Source of the DNA: Roseobacter insulae | GTDB taxonomy: Bacteria > Pseudomonadota > Alphaproteobacteria > Rhodobacterales > Rhodobacteraceae | Assembly (NCBI RefSeq): GCF_019375555.1 | Contig: NZ_JAHXDN010000002.1 | Location: forward strand, 186,001 to 250,000 | Length of the DNA stretch: 64,000 nt | Direction of reading: 5' to 3' | Part shown: piece by piece, positions 55,218-64,000 of the stretch | How positions within the stretch are numbered: position 1 is the stretch's first letter | How the letters are laid out: each line of letters opens with the position of its first letter | The notes under the pieces: model-generated | What the model was told of the DNA's origin: nothing | Database searches by the model: none | Seen by the model: the letters and a program-made list of their open reading frames with translations, nothing else | Made by a program: the position numbers and the translations under genes

Positions 55218-55996
55218 GCGGGCCTCCAGCTTTGCAGATAGGTCAGAATGTCCCGGAGCAGGGCGCGCAGCGGGGCCGCCTTGTCAGGGTTGTAGAGCCA
55301 CGGTTCTGCTTCCTCGGTCAGATACGTGCTTTGTGCCAGTTCCATCTGGAGGGCATGCACGCCTGTTGCGGGACGCCCGTAGTGTCGCGTTGTCCAGCCG
55401 CCTTTGAAGCGCCCGTTGACAACGGTGCTGTAGCCCGGGGTGTTTCGGCAGAGCGTCGCAACATGGTCCGCCAGTTGCGGATCACAAGACGCGCCCATGA
55501 AGGTGCCGATGTTCAGATCAGGCAGTGTGCCGTCGAAAAGATGCGGGATTTCGGAGCGGATCGAATGGCAGTCGTAGAGAATGGCAAAACCGTGCTGCGC
55601 CCGCACCCGGGCAATCTGCGCCGCCAGTGCCGCGTGATAGGGCGTATGAAAAGCAGCGCACCAGGTGGATTGCTCCCGCGTGGTGGGTGGCAGGTTCCAG
55701 ATTTCCTTGCCGTCGAAATCTGTCATCGGGATCAGGCCGGTGGTGTTCTGACCGGGATACAGGCTGGCGCCCGAAGGGTCCCGGTTCGCATCCGACGCGT
55801 AGCGATGGACACGCGCCCGGACCGTCGTGGTATCCGCGACCAGGTCCCGGTACAGGCGATCGACATGCCAATCAGTGTCCTTGAGCGCCTGTCCGGAGCC
55901 GTTCAGCCGGTTCCGAAGGCTGTCCACGAGGTCGGTACCGGCATGCGGAATGGCGAGGATCAGGGGGCTGTCGCCAAGCGTGACATCAACCGGCAT
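55214..55996 (-). CDS. hutG: N-formylglutamate deformylase
   Basis: This ~260-aa amidohydrolase splits N-formylglutamate to glutamate and formate, the last step of the HutF route. [17 protein letters not shown], and [10 protein letters not shown] supply the metal-ligand His and Asp positions of the family. I chose ATG 55996 (MPVDVTLG) which overlaps the end of hutH by 11 bp; the frame continues upstream into hutH. It overlaps hutU by 4 bp. Confidence 0.95.
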   Translation of the reverse strand: MPVDVTLGDSPLILAIPHAGTDLVDSLRNRLNGSGQALKDTDWHVDRLYRDLVADTTTVRARVHRYASDANRDPSGASLYPGQNTTGLIPMTDFDGKEIWNLPPTTREQSTWCAAFHTPYHAALAAQIARVRAQHGFAILYDCHSIRSEIPHLFDGTLPDLNIGTFMGASCDPQLADHVATLCRNTPGYSTVVNGRFKGGWTTRHYGRPATGVHALQMELAQSTYLTEEAEPWLYNPDKAAPLRALLRDILTYLQSWRPA

Positions 55997-57551
55997 CAGG
56001 CGTTCTCCCCGTATAAAGGGACGGCAGATCAAGGCCTTGCGTCAGCTCTCCACCAGATATCATGCGCGCCGCCACGTCGAGATCGGGGGCGAGGTACCGA
56101 TCCTGATCAACAGGCGCAATCCGGTGGCGCAGGCGCGCAATGATCTGTTGCAGGGTGTCGCTGGTTTTAAGTGGCGCGCGGAACGCGATACCCTGAGCGG
56201 CGCAAATTGCTTCGACACCAAGGATCACGCTCAGGTTGGCGTTCATCCTGCGCAGACGTCGTGCCGCATGCGCCGCCATGCTGACGTGGTCTTCCTGATT
56301 GGCCGAGGTGGGCGTGCTGTCGGTCGCACAGGGATTGGCCAGATGCTTGTTTTCGCTCATCAGCGCCGCCGTGGTGACTTCGGCGATCATCAGGCCTGAG
56401 TTAAGGCCCGGATCGGGCGTCAGAAAGGGCGGCAGATCGAAACTGAGCGTAGGATCGACCATCAGCGCGACCCGTCGCTGGGAAATCGCGCCGATCTCGG
56501 CCAGTGCGACGGCGATCTGGTCGGCGGCAAAGGCCACGGGTTCGGCGTGAAAATTGCCCCCTGAAACGATCTGACCTCCCTCGGGGTGGGCCGTATCCAC
56601 AAGCACCAGCGGATTGTCGGTGACCGCGTTTGCCTCGGTTTCCAGCGTGGTGGCGGCCATGCGCAGCAGATCAAGCGCTGCCCCCGTCACCTGCGGCTGG
56701 CAGCGGATGCAATAAGGGTCCTGAACGCGGGTGTCACCGTCGCGGTGACTGTCGCGAATTTCGGATCCCTGCATCAACGCGCGTTGGGCGCTGGCCACCG
56801 CGATCTGTCCGGCATGGCCGCGCAAGTGGTGTATTTCGGGCATCAGCGGAGCGGTCGACCCCATGATTGCATCGGTCGAGAGCGCTGCGGTGACGATACT
56901 TGCGGTGGCATTCTGCCAGGCGTCAAACAGGCTGGCCAGCGCGCAGGCGGTCGAGAACTGGGTGCCGTTGATCAGCGCGAGGCCTTCCTTGGCGTCCAGC
57001 GTCACAGGTCGCAGGCCCGCAGCGGCGAGGGCCTTGGCACCAGCCATCCGTTCGCCGCCGAAAAAGGCCTCTCCCGCGCCGATCAGAACAGCGGCCATAT
57101 GCGCCAGCGGGGCCAGATCACCGGACGCGCCAACGGACCCCTGGACCGGCACAACCGGGGTGACGCCCGTGGCCAGCAGGTCCTGAATAAGTGCAACGGT
57201 TTCCCACCGCACGCCGGAGGCTCCACGCCCCAGTGACAGAAGTTTGAGCGCCATCATCAGACGCGTTGTGTCCGCTTCGAGGGGCGCGCCGACACCGCAG
57301 CAATGGGACAGGACGAGGTTGCGCTGCAGGCTGGCCGTATCGGTGGCGGCGATCTTGATGTTGGCGAGTTTGCCAAAACCGGTGTTGACGCCGTAGACGG
57401 CCGCATCACCTTGGGCTGCGCGGGCAACAAGTGCCGCGGCAGCGTCGATACCGGCACGCGCGCTGTCCGGCAGGACAACCGCGCAGGACCCGGCCCAGAC
57501 CGCCTGTAAATCGCTGAGGGTCGTTGCCCCGGGAAGCAGGGTGCGTGTCAC
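55986..57551 (-). CDS. hutH: Histidine ammonia-lyase
   Basis: This 521-aa lyase converts histidine to urocanate and ammonia. The MIO prosthetic group forms from Ala142-Ser143-Gly144 (GASGDLAPL), and an active-site Tyr lies in [13 protein letters not shown] chose GTG 57551 because it overlaps the hutI stop (GTGA) and gives [10 protein letters not shown]; the open frame extends 73 codons into hutI. It is the second gene of hutIHGU. Confidence 0.96.
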   Translation of the reverse strand: MTRTLLPGATTLSDLQAVWAGSCAVVLPDSARAGIDAAAALVARAAQGDAAVYGVNTGFGKLANIKIAATDTASLQRNLVLSHCCGVGAPLEADTTRLMMALKLLSLGRGASGVRWETVALIQDLLATGVTPVVPVQGSVGASGDLAPLAHMAAVLIGAGEAFFGGERMAGAKALAAAGLRPVTLDAKEGLALINGTQFSTACALASLFDAWQNATASIVTAALSTDAIMGSTAPLMPEIHHLRGHAGQIAVASAQRALMQGSEIRDSHRDGDTRVQDPYCIRCQPQVTGAALDLLRMAATTLETEANAVTDNPLVLVDTAHPEGGQIVSGGNFHAEPVAFAADQIAVALAEIGAISQRRVALMVDPTLSFDLPPFLTPDPGLNSGLMIAEVTTAALMSENKHLANPCATDSTPTSANQEDHVSMAAHAARRLRRMNANLSVILGVEAICAAQGIAFRAPLKTSDTLQQIIARLRHRIAPVDQDRYLAPDLDVAARMISGGELTQGLDLPSLYTGRTPDAG

Positions 57552-58750
57552 TCGTGCTGCCTTTCCAAAGTACCTGCGAAGACGCGGGCGTAAAGCGGGT
57601 TGAACCCGATCCGGTACGACAGTTCTGCCGGATGCGTTACATCCCAGATTGCCAGGTCCGCGCGCATTCCCGCTGCGATCTGCCCTGCATCCGCAACCCC
57701 AAGGGCGCGTGCCGCATGGTTCGTGACACCGGCAAGTGCCTCGGCGGGGGTCATCCGGAACAGAGTGCACCCCATGTTCATTGCCAGCAGCAGGGATGTC
57801 ATCGGGGAGGATCCGGGGTTGCAGTCAGTGCTGATCGCCATTGGAACGCCAGCGGCACGCAGGGCGTCGATGGGCGGCATTCTGGTTTCACGCAACGTGT
57901 AGAACGCGCCGGGCAGGATCACCGCCACCATGCCCGCGGCGGCCATCGCCTTGGCGTCCTTTTCGGTTGCATATTCGAGGTGATCTGCCGACAGGGCGCC
58001 GTGTGCTGCGGCCAGCGCGACGCCCCCCTGATGGGACAGCTGTTCGGCGTGCAGTCTGATCGGCAGGCCGAGCGTATGGGCGGCGTCGAACACGCGTGCG
58101 ATCTGGGAGGTATCGAAGGCGATGCCTTCGCAGAACCCATCAACGGCATCGACCAGACCCTCCGCATGGGCCGCTTGCAGCGTCGGGATGCAGATCTCGT
58201 CAATATAGGCGTCCGCGTTGCCAGCGTATTCGGGCGGAATGGCATGTGCGCCCAGAAAGCTGGTGTGCACGGCAACCCGGCGCTGCACGCCAAGGGCGCG
58301 GGCAGCACGCAGCATCCGCAGTTCCGTGTCCCGGTCGAGACCGTAGCCCGATTTGATCTCCAGCAGGGTTACACCTTCGGCGATCATGGCGTCGACGCGG
58401 GGCAGGGCGTTTTCGACAAGCGCGTCCTGCGAGGTGTCCCGCGTGGCGCTCACTGTCGACATGATGCCGCCACCGGCGCGTGCGATCTCTTCGTAACTGG
58501 CGCCTTCCAGACGCATTTCGAACTCCGCCGCGCGATTGCCGCCAAAAACAACGTGGGTGTGACAGTCGATCAGCCCCGGCGTGACCAGACGCCCGCCCAG
58601 ATCGGTGTGTTCGTCGGCGTGGTAGGCAACCGGCAGTTCAGTACGCGGACCGGTCCAGGCGATCCGTGCGTCACGGATCACAACAACCGCATCCGGCAGT
58701 AAAGCTGCCCCGTCGGTCATCGCCACGAGAGCCATATTGGACAGAATCAT
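57548..58750 (-). CDS. hutI: Imidazolonepropionase
   Basis: This ~400-aa amidohydrolase opens the imidazolone ring to N-formimidoylglutamate (step 3). It has the zinc motif [10 protein letters not shown] and the later [10 protein letters not shown] and [10 protein letters not shown] segments. I chose ATG 58750 ([10 protein letters not shown], behind AAGAGG); the open frame reaches 58801, past the candidate operator. It is the first gene of the minus-strand hut operon. Confidence 0.96.
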   Translation of the reverse strand: MILSNMALVAMTDGAALLPDAVVVIRDARIAWTGPRTELPVAYHADEHTDLGGRLVTPGLIDCHTHVVFGGNRAAEFEMRLEGASYEEIARAGGGIMSTVSATRDTSQDALVENALPRVDAMIAEGVTLLEIKSGYGLDRDTELRMLRAARALGVQRRVAVHTSFLGAHAIPPEYAGNADAYIDEICIPTLQAAHAEGLVDAVDGFCEGIAFDTSQIARVFDAAHTLGLPIRLHAEQLSHQGGVALAAAHGALSADHLEYATEKDAKAMAAAGMVAVILPGAFYTLRETRMPPIDALRAAGVPMAISTDCNPGSSPMTSLLLAMNMGCTLFRMTPAEALAGVTNHAARALGVADAGQIAAGMRADLAIWDVTHPAELSYRIGFNPLYARVFAGTLERQHE

Positions 58751-58786
58751 GCGCAGGAACCTCTTGCGGAAAGCGGTGATCGGATT

Positions 58787-58804
58787 ATTATGTGCATACA
58801 TAAT
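58787..58804. promoter_or_regulatory. Candidate HutC operator
   Basis: ATTATGT-GCAT-ACATAAT has perfect 7-bp arms around 4 bp, with GT/AC spacing typical of GntR-family sites. It lies between divergent hutI (start 58750) and hutF (start 58814). HutC, encoded in the same locus, is expected to repress both until urocanate binds. Confidence 0.65.
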
Positions 58805-58813
58805 TCTGTCAAG

Positions 58814-60190
58814 ATGGAGGGACCCTTGTCAGTGATCTGGTCGAAACATGCGCTGACGCCGCGGGGTTGGGCGCAGGACGTGCTTGTGGAAGTTGCCACC
58901 GACGGACGCATCGCGACGGTCAAGCCGGACCAGCCTGCGCAGGGAACCTGCGTTGACATATTGCTGCCCGCGCCGGCGAATGCGCACAGCCACGCGTTTC
59001 AGCGTGCAATGGCCGGGCTGTCGGAGCGGCGCGGCCCTGATCCACGTGACAGCTTCTGGACATGGCGGCAGTTGATGTTCCGGTTTCTCGATCAGCTCAC
59101 ACCCGAGGATGTGGCGGCAATCACCGCCTTCGTGCAGATGGAAATGCTGGAGGCGGGCTTCGGCACCTCAGCCGAATTTCACTATCTGCACCATCAGCCG
59201 GGCGGCGTGCCCTATGACGCCCTGGCGGAAATGTCCCGGCAGATTGTCGAGGCCGCGAAGCTCAGCGGTATCGGTCTGACCCTGTTGCCGGTGCATTATC
59301 AGTATGGCGGCTGTGACAAACGTGCGTTGGGGGCCGGGCAGGTCCGGTTTGGTAATGACCGGGACCGTTTCGAACGGCTTTGGCAGGACGCGCGCGAGGC
59401 CCTTGCAGCATTGCCCGGCGATGCGGTGATGGGCGTGGCTCCGCATTCGCTGCGCGCCGTGGCAGGCCGCGATCTAGGCGGGCTCGCAGCCCTAGCGGGT
59501 GACGGTCCGATCCACATGCATCTGGCCGAACAGCTTGCGGAGGTGGAAGAGGTGCAGGCGGCCCGGGGCGCGCGCCCGACGGAATGGTTGTTGGAGACTG
59601 TCGATGTCACCGCACAGTGGTGCCTGATCCACTGTACTCAGATGACCCCGCGGGAAACCGTGCGTCTGGCCGCAACGGGCGCGGTTGCGGGCGTGTGTCC
59701 GATCACCGAGAGCAGTCTGGGGGACGGAGTTTTCGAGGGGGTCGGCTGGCAGGCGGCGGGTGGCGCGCTTGCCGTGGGATCTGACAGCAACATCCGGATT
59801 TCACTGGTCGAAGAGCTGCGCACCCTGGAATACTCGCAACGGCTGCGCGATCGTGGCAGGGCGATACTGGCCACCCGCGACCATTCCACCGGGCGGGTCA
59901 TCTTCGATGCGGTTGTCTCCGGTGGGGCACGGGCGGCCGGGCGTGGTCCGGGGGGGCTGCAAGCGGGGGCGTGGGCCGATCTGCTGGCACTGGATGGACA
60001 GGCACCGGATCTGGCCGGGCGCACGGGGGATACTCTCCTCGACAGTTTCATCTTTGCCGGTGATCGGCGCATGGTGCGGGAGGTATGGTCCGCCGGACGA
60101 CATCTGGTGCGGGACGGTCGGCACATTCGTCACGAGCAGATCCGCAGCCGGTATATCGATACCCTCGCCACGCTGCGGGGCGCATTGTGA
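58814..60190 (+). CDS. hutF: Formimidoylglutamate deiminase
   Basis: This ~458-aa amidohydrolase removes ammonia from N-formimidoylglutamate to give N-formylglutamate, which HutG finishes. Zinc ligands are visible in [24 protein letters not shown] and HCTQM. The start is ATG 58814 or TTG 58826, the latter having GGAGGG only 4 nt upstream. Its presence fixes the pathway as the two-step (HutF/HutG) variant. The stop overlaps the hutC start (GTGA). Confidence 0.95.
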   Translation: MEGPLSVIWSKHALTPRGWAQDVLVEVATDGRIATVKPDQPAQGTCVDILLPAPANAHSHAFQRAMAGLSERRGPDPRDSFWTWRQLMFRFLDQLTPEDVAAITAFVQMEMLEAGFGTSAEFHYLHHQPGGVPYDALAEMSRQIVEAAKLSGIGLTLLPVHYQYGGCDKRALGAGQVRFGNDRDRFERLWQDAREALAALPGDAVMGVAPHSLRAVAGRDLGGLAALAGDGPIHMHLAEQLAEVEEVQAARGARPTEWLLETVDVTAQWCLIHCTQMTPRETVRLAATGAVAGVCPITESSLGDGVFEGVGWQAAGGALAVGSDSNIRISLVEELRTLEYSQRLRDRGRAILATRDHSTGRVIFDAVVSGGARAAGRGPGGLQAGAWADLLALDGQAPDLAGRTGDTLLDSFIFAGDRRMVREVWSAGRHLVRDGRHIRHEQIRSRYIDTLATLRGAL

Positions 60191-60885
60191 CCACCCCGGC
60201 GATCAACAGCTGGCAGGCGGTTCGTGAGGAGGTATTGCGCCGGCTACAGACCCGCATCTGGAAACCGGGTGAAATGATCCCGAACGAGGCCGATCTGGCC
60301 GAAGAACTGGGCTGTGCGCGCGTTACGGTCAATCGCGCGCTCAGGGCCTTGTCGGACGCGGGCCTGCTGGAACGACGCCGCAAGGCCGGCACGCGGGTGG
60401 CCCTGCACCCGGTCCGGCGCGCAACGCTTGAAATTCCGATGATCCGGCAACAGGTCGAGGACGCGGGGCACACCTACGGCTACCAACTGCTGTCCAGACA
60501 CGCCGTCGCTCCGCCGCCCAAGGTTGCATCGCAGATGAACAGCGCGCGTGGCGCATTCCTGCATCTTGTCGCCCGGCACCTGCAGGACGATGTTCCCTTC
60601 GTGGCAGAGGACCGTTGGATCAACCTCGCAACGGTGCCCGCGGCGGCCGCTCAGGATTTTCTCACGGTCAGCGCAAACGAGTGGCTGCTGCAGCATGCCC
60701 CGTTTTCGCGGGCCGATATTGCCTTTTCTGCGCAGGCCGCCACCCCCGACATGGCCGACATTCTGCACACGCAGGTCGGGCATCCGCTGTTCGTGACCGA
60801 GCGCACCACGTGGGTCGAGACCCGTTCTGTCACCTTTGTGCGGCTGAGTTTTGCGCCCGGTTACCGGATGCAGACTGAAATCTGA
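60187..60885 (+). CDS. hutC: Histidine-utilisation repressor HutC (GntR family)
   Basis: This ~232-aa regulator has an N-terminal GntR winged HTH (about residues 8-70; PNEADLAEELGCARVTVNRA) and a C-terminal UTRA domain that binds urocanate. It should repress both hut operons through the palindrome at 58787. I chose GTG 60187 because it overlaps the hutF stop; the frame upstream is not GntR-like. Its stop faces that of the next gene 5 bp away. Confidence 0.93.
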   Translation: MTTPAINSWQAVREEVLRRLQTRIWKPGEMIPNEADLAEELGCARVTVNRALRALSDAGLLERRRKAGTRVALHPVRRATLEIPMIRQQVEDAGHTYGYQLLSRHAVAPPPKVASQMNSARGAFLHLVARHLQDDVPFVAEDRWINLATVPAAAAQDFLTVSANEWLLQHAPFSRADIAFSAQAATPDMADILHTQVGHPLFVTERTTWVETRSVTFVRLSFAPGYRMQTEI

Positions 60886-60889
60886 CCGG

Positions 60890-61723
60890 TCAGGTCTCTT
60901 TCCGGTCGTTGACGATATTCATTTGCGCAAGGCCGCTCTGCCCCAGATCAACGGAGGAAAACGGCCCGCCGTGGCACATCTGACCAGGGTCCTTGAGGTC
61001 AACCGGCCCTTCTTCGGCGAGGATTTTTTCGGCGAATTGCTCGGCGTTGTCCTTCGGGCGGTAACCGAGGAAGGAAGCCTTGACATTGTCCACGGGCGCG
61101 CGGTCGTTGTTGGACACGCCATAAACGATGCCGAAACCCACGGAGGGCGTGTCGATGGCGCGGGTGACCAGTTGGATCAGGTCGTCATAGCTGAGCCATG
61201 ACCCGAGCGCCCGGGCATTGGTGACCTGCGCGCAGCTGAGGATGCGCAGATGCACCGATTCCAGCCCGCGCTTGTCCCAATACATGCGCCCCAGATCTTC
61301 GGTGAAGCATTTGGCCAGACCGTAGAAGGTGTCGGGCCGATGCTCCGCGTCGGTGCCGATGAAATCGGATTTCAGGTGCATCCCGACCGCATGGATCGAC
61401 GAGGCATAAACGATGCGCTTCACTCCCGCCTGATAACCTGCTTCCCAGATGTTGTAGGAGCCCACGAAATTCGGACCCAGCAGTTCTTCGAACGGTTTTT
61501 CATCGACGATAGCGCCGAAGTGGATGACCATGTCGGCGCCTTCAAGCACCGGCGCGATCTGCTTCATATCGGCGAGATCGGCCCGAATGTAGCTTTCGCC
61601 CGCGTAGAGTTTGCCGATGTCATCGGCGATATCCGTGCTGACCAACTCATCGCACATCGCGGCCAGCGGTTCCCGCAGATATGAGCCCAAACGGCCTGCG
61701 GCCCCTGTCAAAACCAGTTTCAT
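60890..61723 (-). CDS. NAD-dependent epimerase/dehydratase, uronate-dehydrogenase-like
   Basis: This ~277-aa extended SDR protein has the Rossmann TGAAGRLGSYL near the start, the YASSIHAVG block and the catalytic Y-x3-K (FYGLAKCFTEDLG). Size and motifs match uronate dehydrogenases, which oxidise galacturonate or glucuronate, but related sugar dehydrogenases look alike. Start ATG 61723 behind GGAAGGA. It is last in a minus-strand run with the FAD gene 19 bp upstream. Confidence 0.85.
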   Translation of the reverse strand: MKLVLTGAAGRLGSYLREPLAAMCDELVSTDIADDIGKLYAGESYIRADLADMKQIAPVLEGADMVIHFGAIVDEKPFEELLGPNFVGSYNIWEAGYQAGVKRIVYASSIHAVGMHLKSDFIGTDAEHRPDTFYGLAKCFTEDLGRMYWDKRGLESVHLRILSCAQVTNARALGSWLSYDDLIQLVTRAIDTPSVGFGIVYGVSNNDRAPVDNVKASFLGYRPKDNAEQFAEKILAEEGPVDLKDPGQMCHGGPFSSVDLGQSGLAQMNIVNDRKET

Positions 61724-61742
61724 AAGTGTCCTTCCTGCCGCT

Positions 61743-62936
61743 CTAGATGACGGCTTTTTCCAAGAATTTTTCGCCCCGCAGCACCCGGTCCACATAAAAG
61801 GGTGACAGGTCCAGCGTACGGTATTCGCCATAGGCGATCCGTTCGGCCAGACCGCGCCCCAGTGCAGGCGATTGCTGCAACCCGTGACCGGAAAACCCAT
61901 TGACGAACATGAAGTTTTCCACGTCCGGGTGCGGGCCGACAATCGCGTTCTGATCGAGCGTGTTGTAGTCGTAATGCCCCACCCACATGTTGATCAGCCT
62001 GATTTTTTCGAACTGCGGGATGCGGGTGGCGATGATCGGCCAGAACTTGTTTTCCCACAAGCCATGATCGGCCATGAAATCGTCATGCGCCACGGCCGGG
62101 TCATCGTCCGGCGGGCCACCGGCAAGGTAGTACCGCCCATCGGTACGCATGTGCACCCCCGACGGGTCGATGGTCAGCGGCAGGTCGCGGTCCAGCGGAT
62201 GCGCGGCGTCGAAGATGTAGGTGTAGCGCTTGCGTGGCTCGATGGGGATATCGAGGCCAGCCATCCGCGCGGTCAGCGCCCCGCGTGTGCCCGTCGCATT
62301 GACAACAACTCCGCAGGTGACCGTGCCGCCCGTCTTCAGGGTGACCCCGGTGATCCGGTTGCCTGCGCGGGTGAGCCCCACAACTTCGTCGGCCACGTAT
62401 TCCACGCCGTTTTTCCGCGCCATACGCTTGAACCAGTCAAACATCGTGCCGCCGTCGAAATAGCCCTCGTCGATCAGGTTGTGGTTTGCGCCCAGAATAT
62501 CATCGAGCATGTAGAAGGGATAATCTGCGGCGATGTCATCAGCGGTCATGAATCGGGTTCCGGCCCCCAAACTGGCCTGCACTTTCTGGCTGTCCCGCAG
62601 GGTCTGGGCGAATTCCGGGGTATCGGCCATGTACATGTAGCCGTAGCTTTGCAGCATCAGGTGCGGCACGTCAGGATCATCACCCATAAAGTGTCTGAAA
62701 TTCTTTATGAATTCCGCGCCAAACTGCGACACGCCAATGTTCACCGCGTTGGAAAACTGCTGGCGGATGCAGCTGTTGGTATGGCTGGTACCGGCGAATT
62801 CATACGTGGGGTCTTTTTCGACCACCAGCACGCGGCCGTCAAAGCCGGGCATCTGCGTCAGCCACCACGCCACGCTGGAGCCATAGATCGCCCCGCCGAT
62901 GATGACGACATCATATGAATCGTGTTGGTGTGTCAT
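61743..62936 (-). CDS. FAD-dependent oxidoreductase (DAO family)
   Basis: This ~397-aa flavoprotein begins with the dinucleotide fold VVIIGGAIYGSSVAWWL and ends with a C-terminal FAD-contacting HGLQQSPALGRGLAE. Relatives oxidise amino acids such as sarcosine or glycine, or act on other amines. I chose ATG 62936 (MTHQHDSYDV, preceded by GGGGAT). It lies 19 bp upstream of the epimerase gene, so both may belong to one catabolic unit. Confidence 0.88.
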   Translation of the reverse strand: MTHQHDSYDVVIIGGAIYGSSVAWWLTQMPGFDGRVLVVEKDPTYEFAGTSHTNSCIRQQFSNAVNIGVSQFGAEFIKNFRHFMGDDPDVPHLMLQSYGYMYMADTPEFAQTLRDSQKVQASLGAGTRFMTADDIAADYPFYMLDDILGANHNLIDEGYFDGGTMFDWFKRMARKNGVEYVADEVVGLTRAGNRITGVTLKTGGTVTCGVVVNATGTRGALTARMAGLDIPIEPRKRYTYIFDAAHPLDRDLPLTIDPSGVHMRTDGRYYLAGGPPDDDPAVAHDDFMADHGLWENKFWPIIATRIPQFEKIRLINMWVGHYDYNTLDQNAIVGPHPDVENFMFVNGFSGHGLQQSPALGRGLAERIAYGEYRTLDLSPFYVDRVLRGEKFLEKAVI

Positions 62937-63005
62937 GACATCCCCGCCCAAGTGGTCTTGCTTCTGGAACATGGCCGATACGGCTTCGTCAAGCCTTGTG
63001 ATCGC

Positions 63006-63617
63006 TCAGGTCGCGAAGGGCTGATCCAGCGCGCGGGCGACCATTTCCAGCCTGTCCTGACCGTAGAACATATCCCCCTCAACGAAATAGGTGGGGGAGC
63101 CCAGGACATTCCGGCGAATGGCGTCTGCGGTGTTGGCGTCATGCATTTGCTGAATCTCCGGGCTGCGGGCCATCTCCAGCAGCGCGGCACCATCCATGCC
63201 AAGGTCCGTTGCGATGTCCGAGAGGGTTTCTGGATCGGCCTGATCCGCATCGTCACGCCAATGGGCCTGTAGTATCGTCCGAGACAATGCGTCGGCGTCA
63301 AGCCCGGACGACTGTGCGGCAATGATCGCACCGTTCCCCAGCGCGAGCGGACTGTCATGATACCGCGGGCGTCTTTTGATCCACGGAAGATCGCGGTATT
63401 CTGCCCACCGCATGATCTCGCGGCCAAAGTAATAGGCTTTGTGCGCCTTGGACCGCTGTTTGAAAGGCGTGCTGCCCGCCGCGACCATCACCGGGTCGAG
63501 ATCGAACGGTCGGTGGATGACCGTGGCACCTTTCTCGGCAGCGATTTCCGCCAGCCGCCCCGCGCCCAGATACGCAAAGACGGAGTGGCAGGCGTAGAAA
63601 TACTCAATGGTTTTCAA
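63006..63617 (-). CDS. 2-hydroxychromene-2-carboxylate isomerase-like protein (DsbA/kappa-GST family)
   Basis: This 203-aa protein has the thioredoxin/kappa-GST fold of HCCA isomerases: TIEYFYACHSVFAYLGAGRL with the active-site Ser and His in place, GNGAIIAAQSSGLDAD and VLGSPTYFVEGDMFYGQDRL. HCCA isomerase acts in naphthalene breakdown with glutathione, but many family members have other roles. It follows the phosphotransferase gene by about 4 bp and probably shares its operon. Confidence 0.88.
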   Translation of the reverse strand: MKTIEYFYACHSVFAYLGAGRLAEIAAEKGATVIHRPFDLDPVMVAAGSTPFKQRSKAHKAYYFGREIMRWAEYRDLPWIKRRPRYHDSPLALGNGAIIAAQSSGLDADALSRTILQAHWRDDADQADPETLSDIATDLGMDGAALLEMARSPEIQQMHDANTADAIRRNVLGSPTYFVEGDMFYGQDRLEMVARALDQPFAT

Positions 63618-63621
63618 TGGC

Positions 63622-64000
63622 TCATCCTTCCTGTGCCAGCGCGCGCGCGTCCTTGGCCATCAGGGCAATGACGTCACGCAAGCGACCTGTATCTTTCGGG
63701 TTTGACGCGTTCCCTTCCAGCCCGCGCCGCAACACCCCTTGCAAAATCGCCAGCAGACGGAAGTAGGAGAACACAACATAGAAATTCCAGTTGTCCGGTT
63801 TCGGGATGCCGCGGCGGTCACAGTAGGCGGCTACATAACTGTCTTCGTCCGGCAGACCCTGCGCTGCGCGGTTCACACCGCCGAGACCCCGGAAGTGCCC
63901 CGCGTGCGGCAAACGCCAATGCATGCATTGATACGCAAGGTCCGCGAGCGGATGACCCAGCGTGCTGAGCTCCCAGTCCAGCACCGCTACAACCTCTTCG
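63622..64000 (-). CDS. Aminoglycoside-phosphotransferase-family protein, C-terminal part (cut by window end)
   Basis: Only the C-terminal ~125 residues are in the window. EEVVAVLDWELSTLGHPLADL is the APH-family DWE metal-binding region; the rest (NFYVVFSYFRLLAILQGV) is like the acyl-CoA-dehydrogenase-associated APH proteins (ACAD10/11 type), which act on CoA-linked hydroxy acids. The N-terminal part, with the ATP site, lies beyond the window. It is directly upstream of the HCCA isomerase gene. Confidence 0.85.
   Translation of the reverse strand, partial: EEVVAVLDWELSTLGHPLADLAYQCMHWRLPHAGHFRGLGGVNRAAQGLPDEDSYVAAYCDRRGIPKPDNWNFYVVFSYFRLLAILQGVLRRGLEGNASNPKDTGRLRDVIALMAKDARALAQEG

Noticed and set aside
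57524-58702. 392-aa plus-strand frame
   Set aside because: It is antisense to hutI; composition is typical of shadow frames.
61872-62918. 348-aa plus-strand frame
   Set aside because: It is antisense to the FAD oxidoreductase, whose dinucleotide-binding motif is intact.
1-64000. CRISPR arrays, tRNA/rRNA genes, insertion sequences, prophage
   Set aside because: I looked for regularly spaced repeats, cloverleaf-like genes, transposase motifs and phage structural genes and saw none. Absence of tRNAs is by eye only; a tRNAscan run would settle it.

Overview
The window looks like a chromosomal segment of an alphaproteobacterium of the order Rhodobacterales, most likely the marine Roseobacter group. 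The reasons are gene content and order rather than any database search: a betICBA operon, a PccR-type regulator with pccB/pccA/mcm, the AI-2E transporter–HdaA–Ppk–Ppx block, a short alphaproteobacterial-type ProS next to DUF2937 and Lol genes, and a VPLPA-CTERM protein. Most genes are GC-rich. The clear exception is a SieB-like gene at 44.5-45.0 kb. The genus cannot be fixed from the sequence alone.

Layout. 0-5.4 kb: two tail-to-tail SLC13-type transporters, a 54-aa DUF1127-like protein, an uncharacterised three-gene unit (unknown protein, XRE regulator, small membrane protein) and yebC. 5.4-8.0 kb: a divergent ArgP-like regulator and LysE exporter, then an EamA permease. 8.0-13.4 kb: betI-betC-betB-betA, converting choline-O-sulfate through choline and betaine aldehyde to glycine betaine, with a perfect palindrome upstream of betI. 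13.4-26.6 kb: a secreted nuclease, then the propionyl-CoA/methylmalonyl-CoA locus (pccR, a Bcr/CflA efflux pump, pccB, pccA, mcm) interleaved with small lipoproteins and unknown genes. TTTGCAA-type repeats lie upstream of pccR and pccB. 26.8-30.0 kb: VOC, GNAT, DnaJ-like and EEP-family genes.

30.0-36.3 kb is a minus-strand block with ppx, ppk, hdaA, an AI-2E-type permease and a fasciclin protein. 36.6-41.6 kb carries proS, DUF2937, a Lol permease and LolD, and an Ldh-family dehydrogenase. 41.6-44.0 kb holds small envelope genes: a DMT permease, a cytochrome c, an HExxH lipoprotein and an unknown membrane protein with a C/H-rich tail. 44.0-47.7 kb is the most unusual part. parE is translationally coupled to an AT-rich SieB-like superinfection-exclusion gene and is flanked by two long non-coding stretches. 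One holds dense stem-loops and the other a possible FRG-domain remnant.

47.7-53.5 kb carries an AhpD-like protein, the VPLPA-CTERM protein, a secreted alpha/beta hydrolase, a MATE pump and a TPR protein. 53.5-60.9 kb is a complete histidine-utilisation locus of the HutF/HutG type: hutIHGU on the minus strand diverge from hutF-hutC around a palindromic candidate HutC operator. 60.9-64.0 kb is a minus-strand run of catabolic genes: a uronate-dehydrogenase-like enzyme, an FAD oxidoreductase, a 2-hydroxychromene-2-carboxylate isomerase and a phosphotransferase cut by the window edge.

I saw no rRNA, tRNA, CRISPR array, insertion sequence or prophage.
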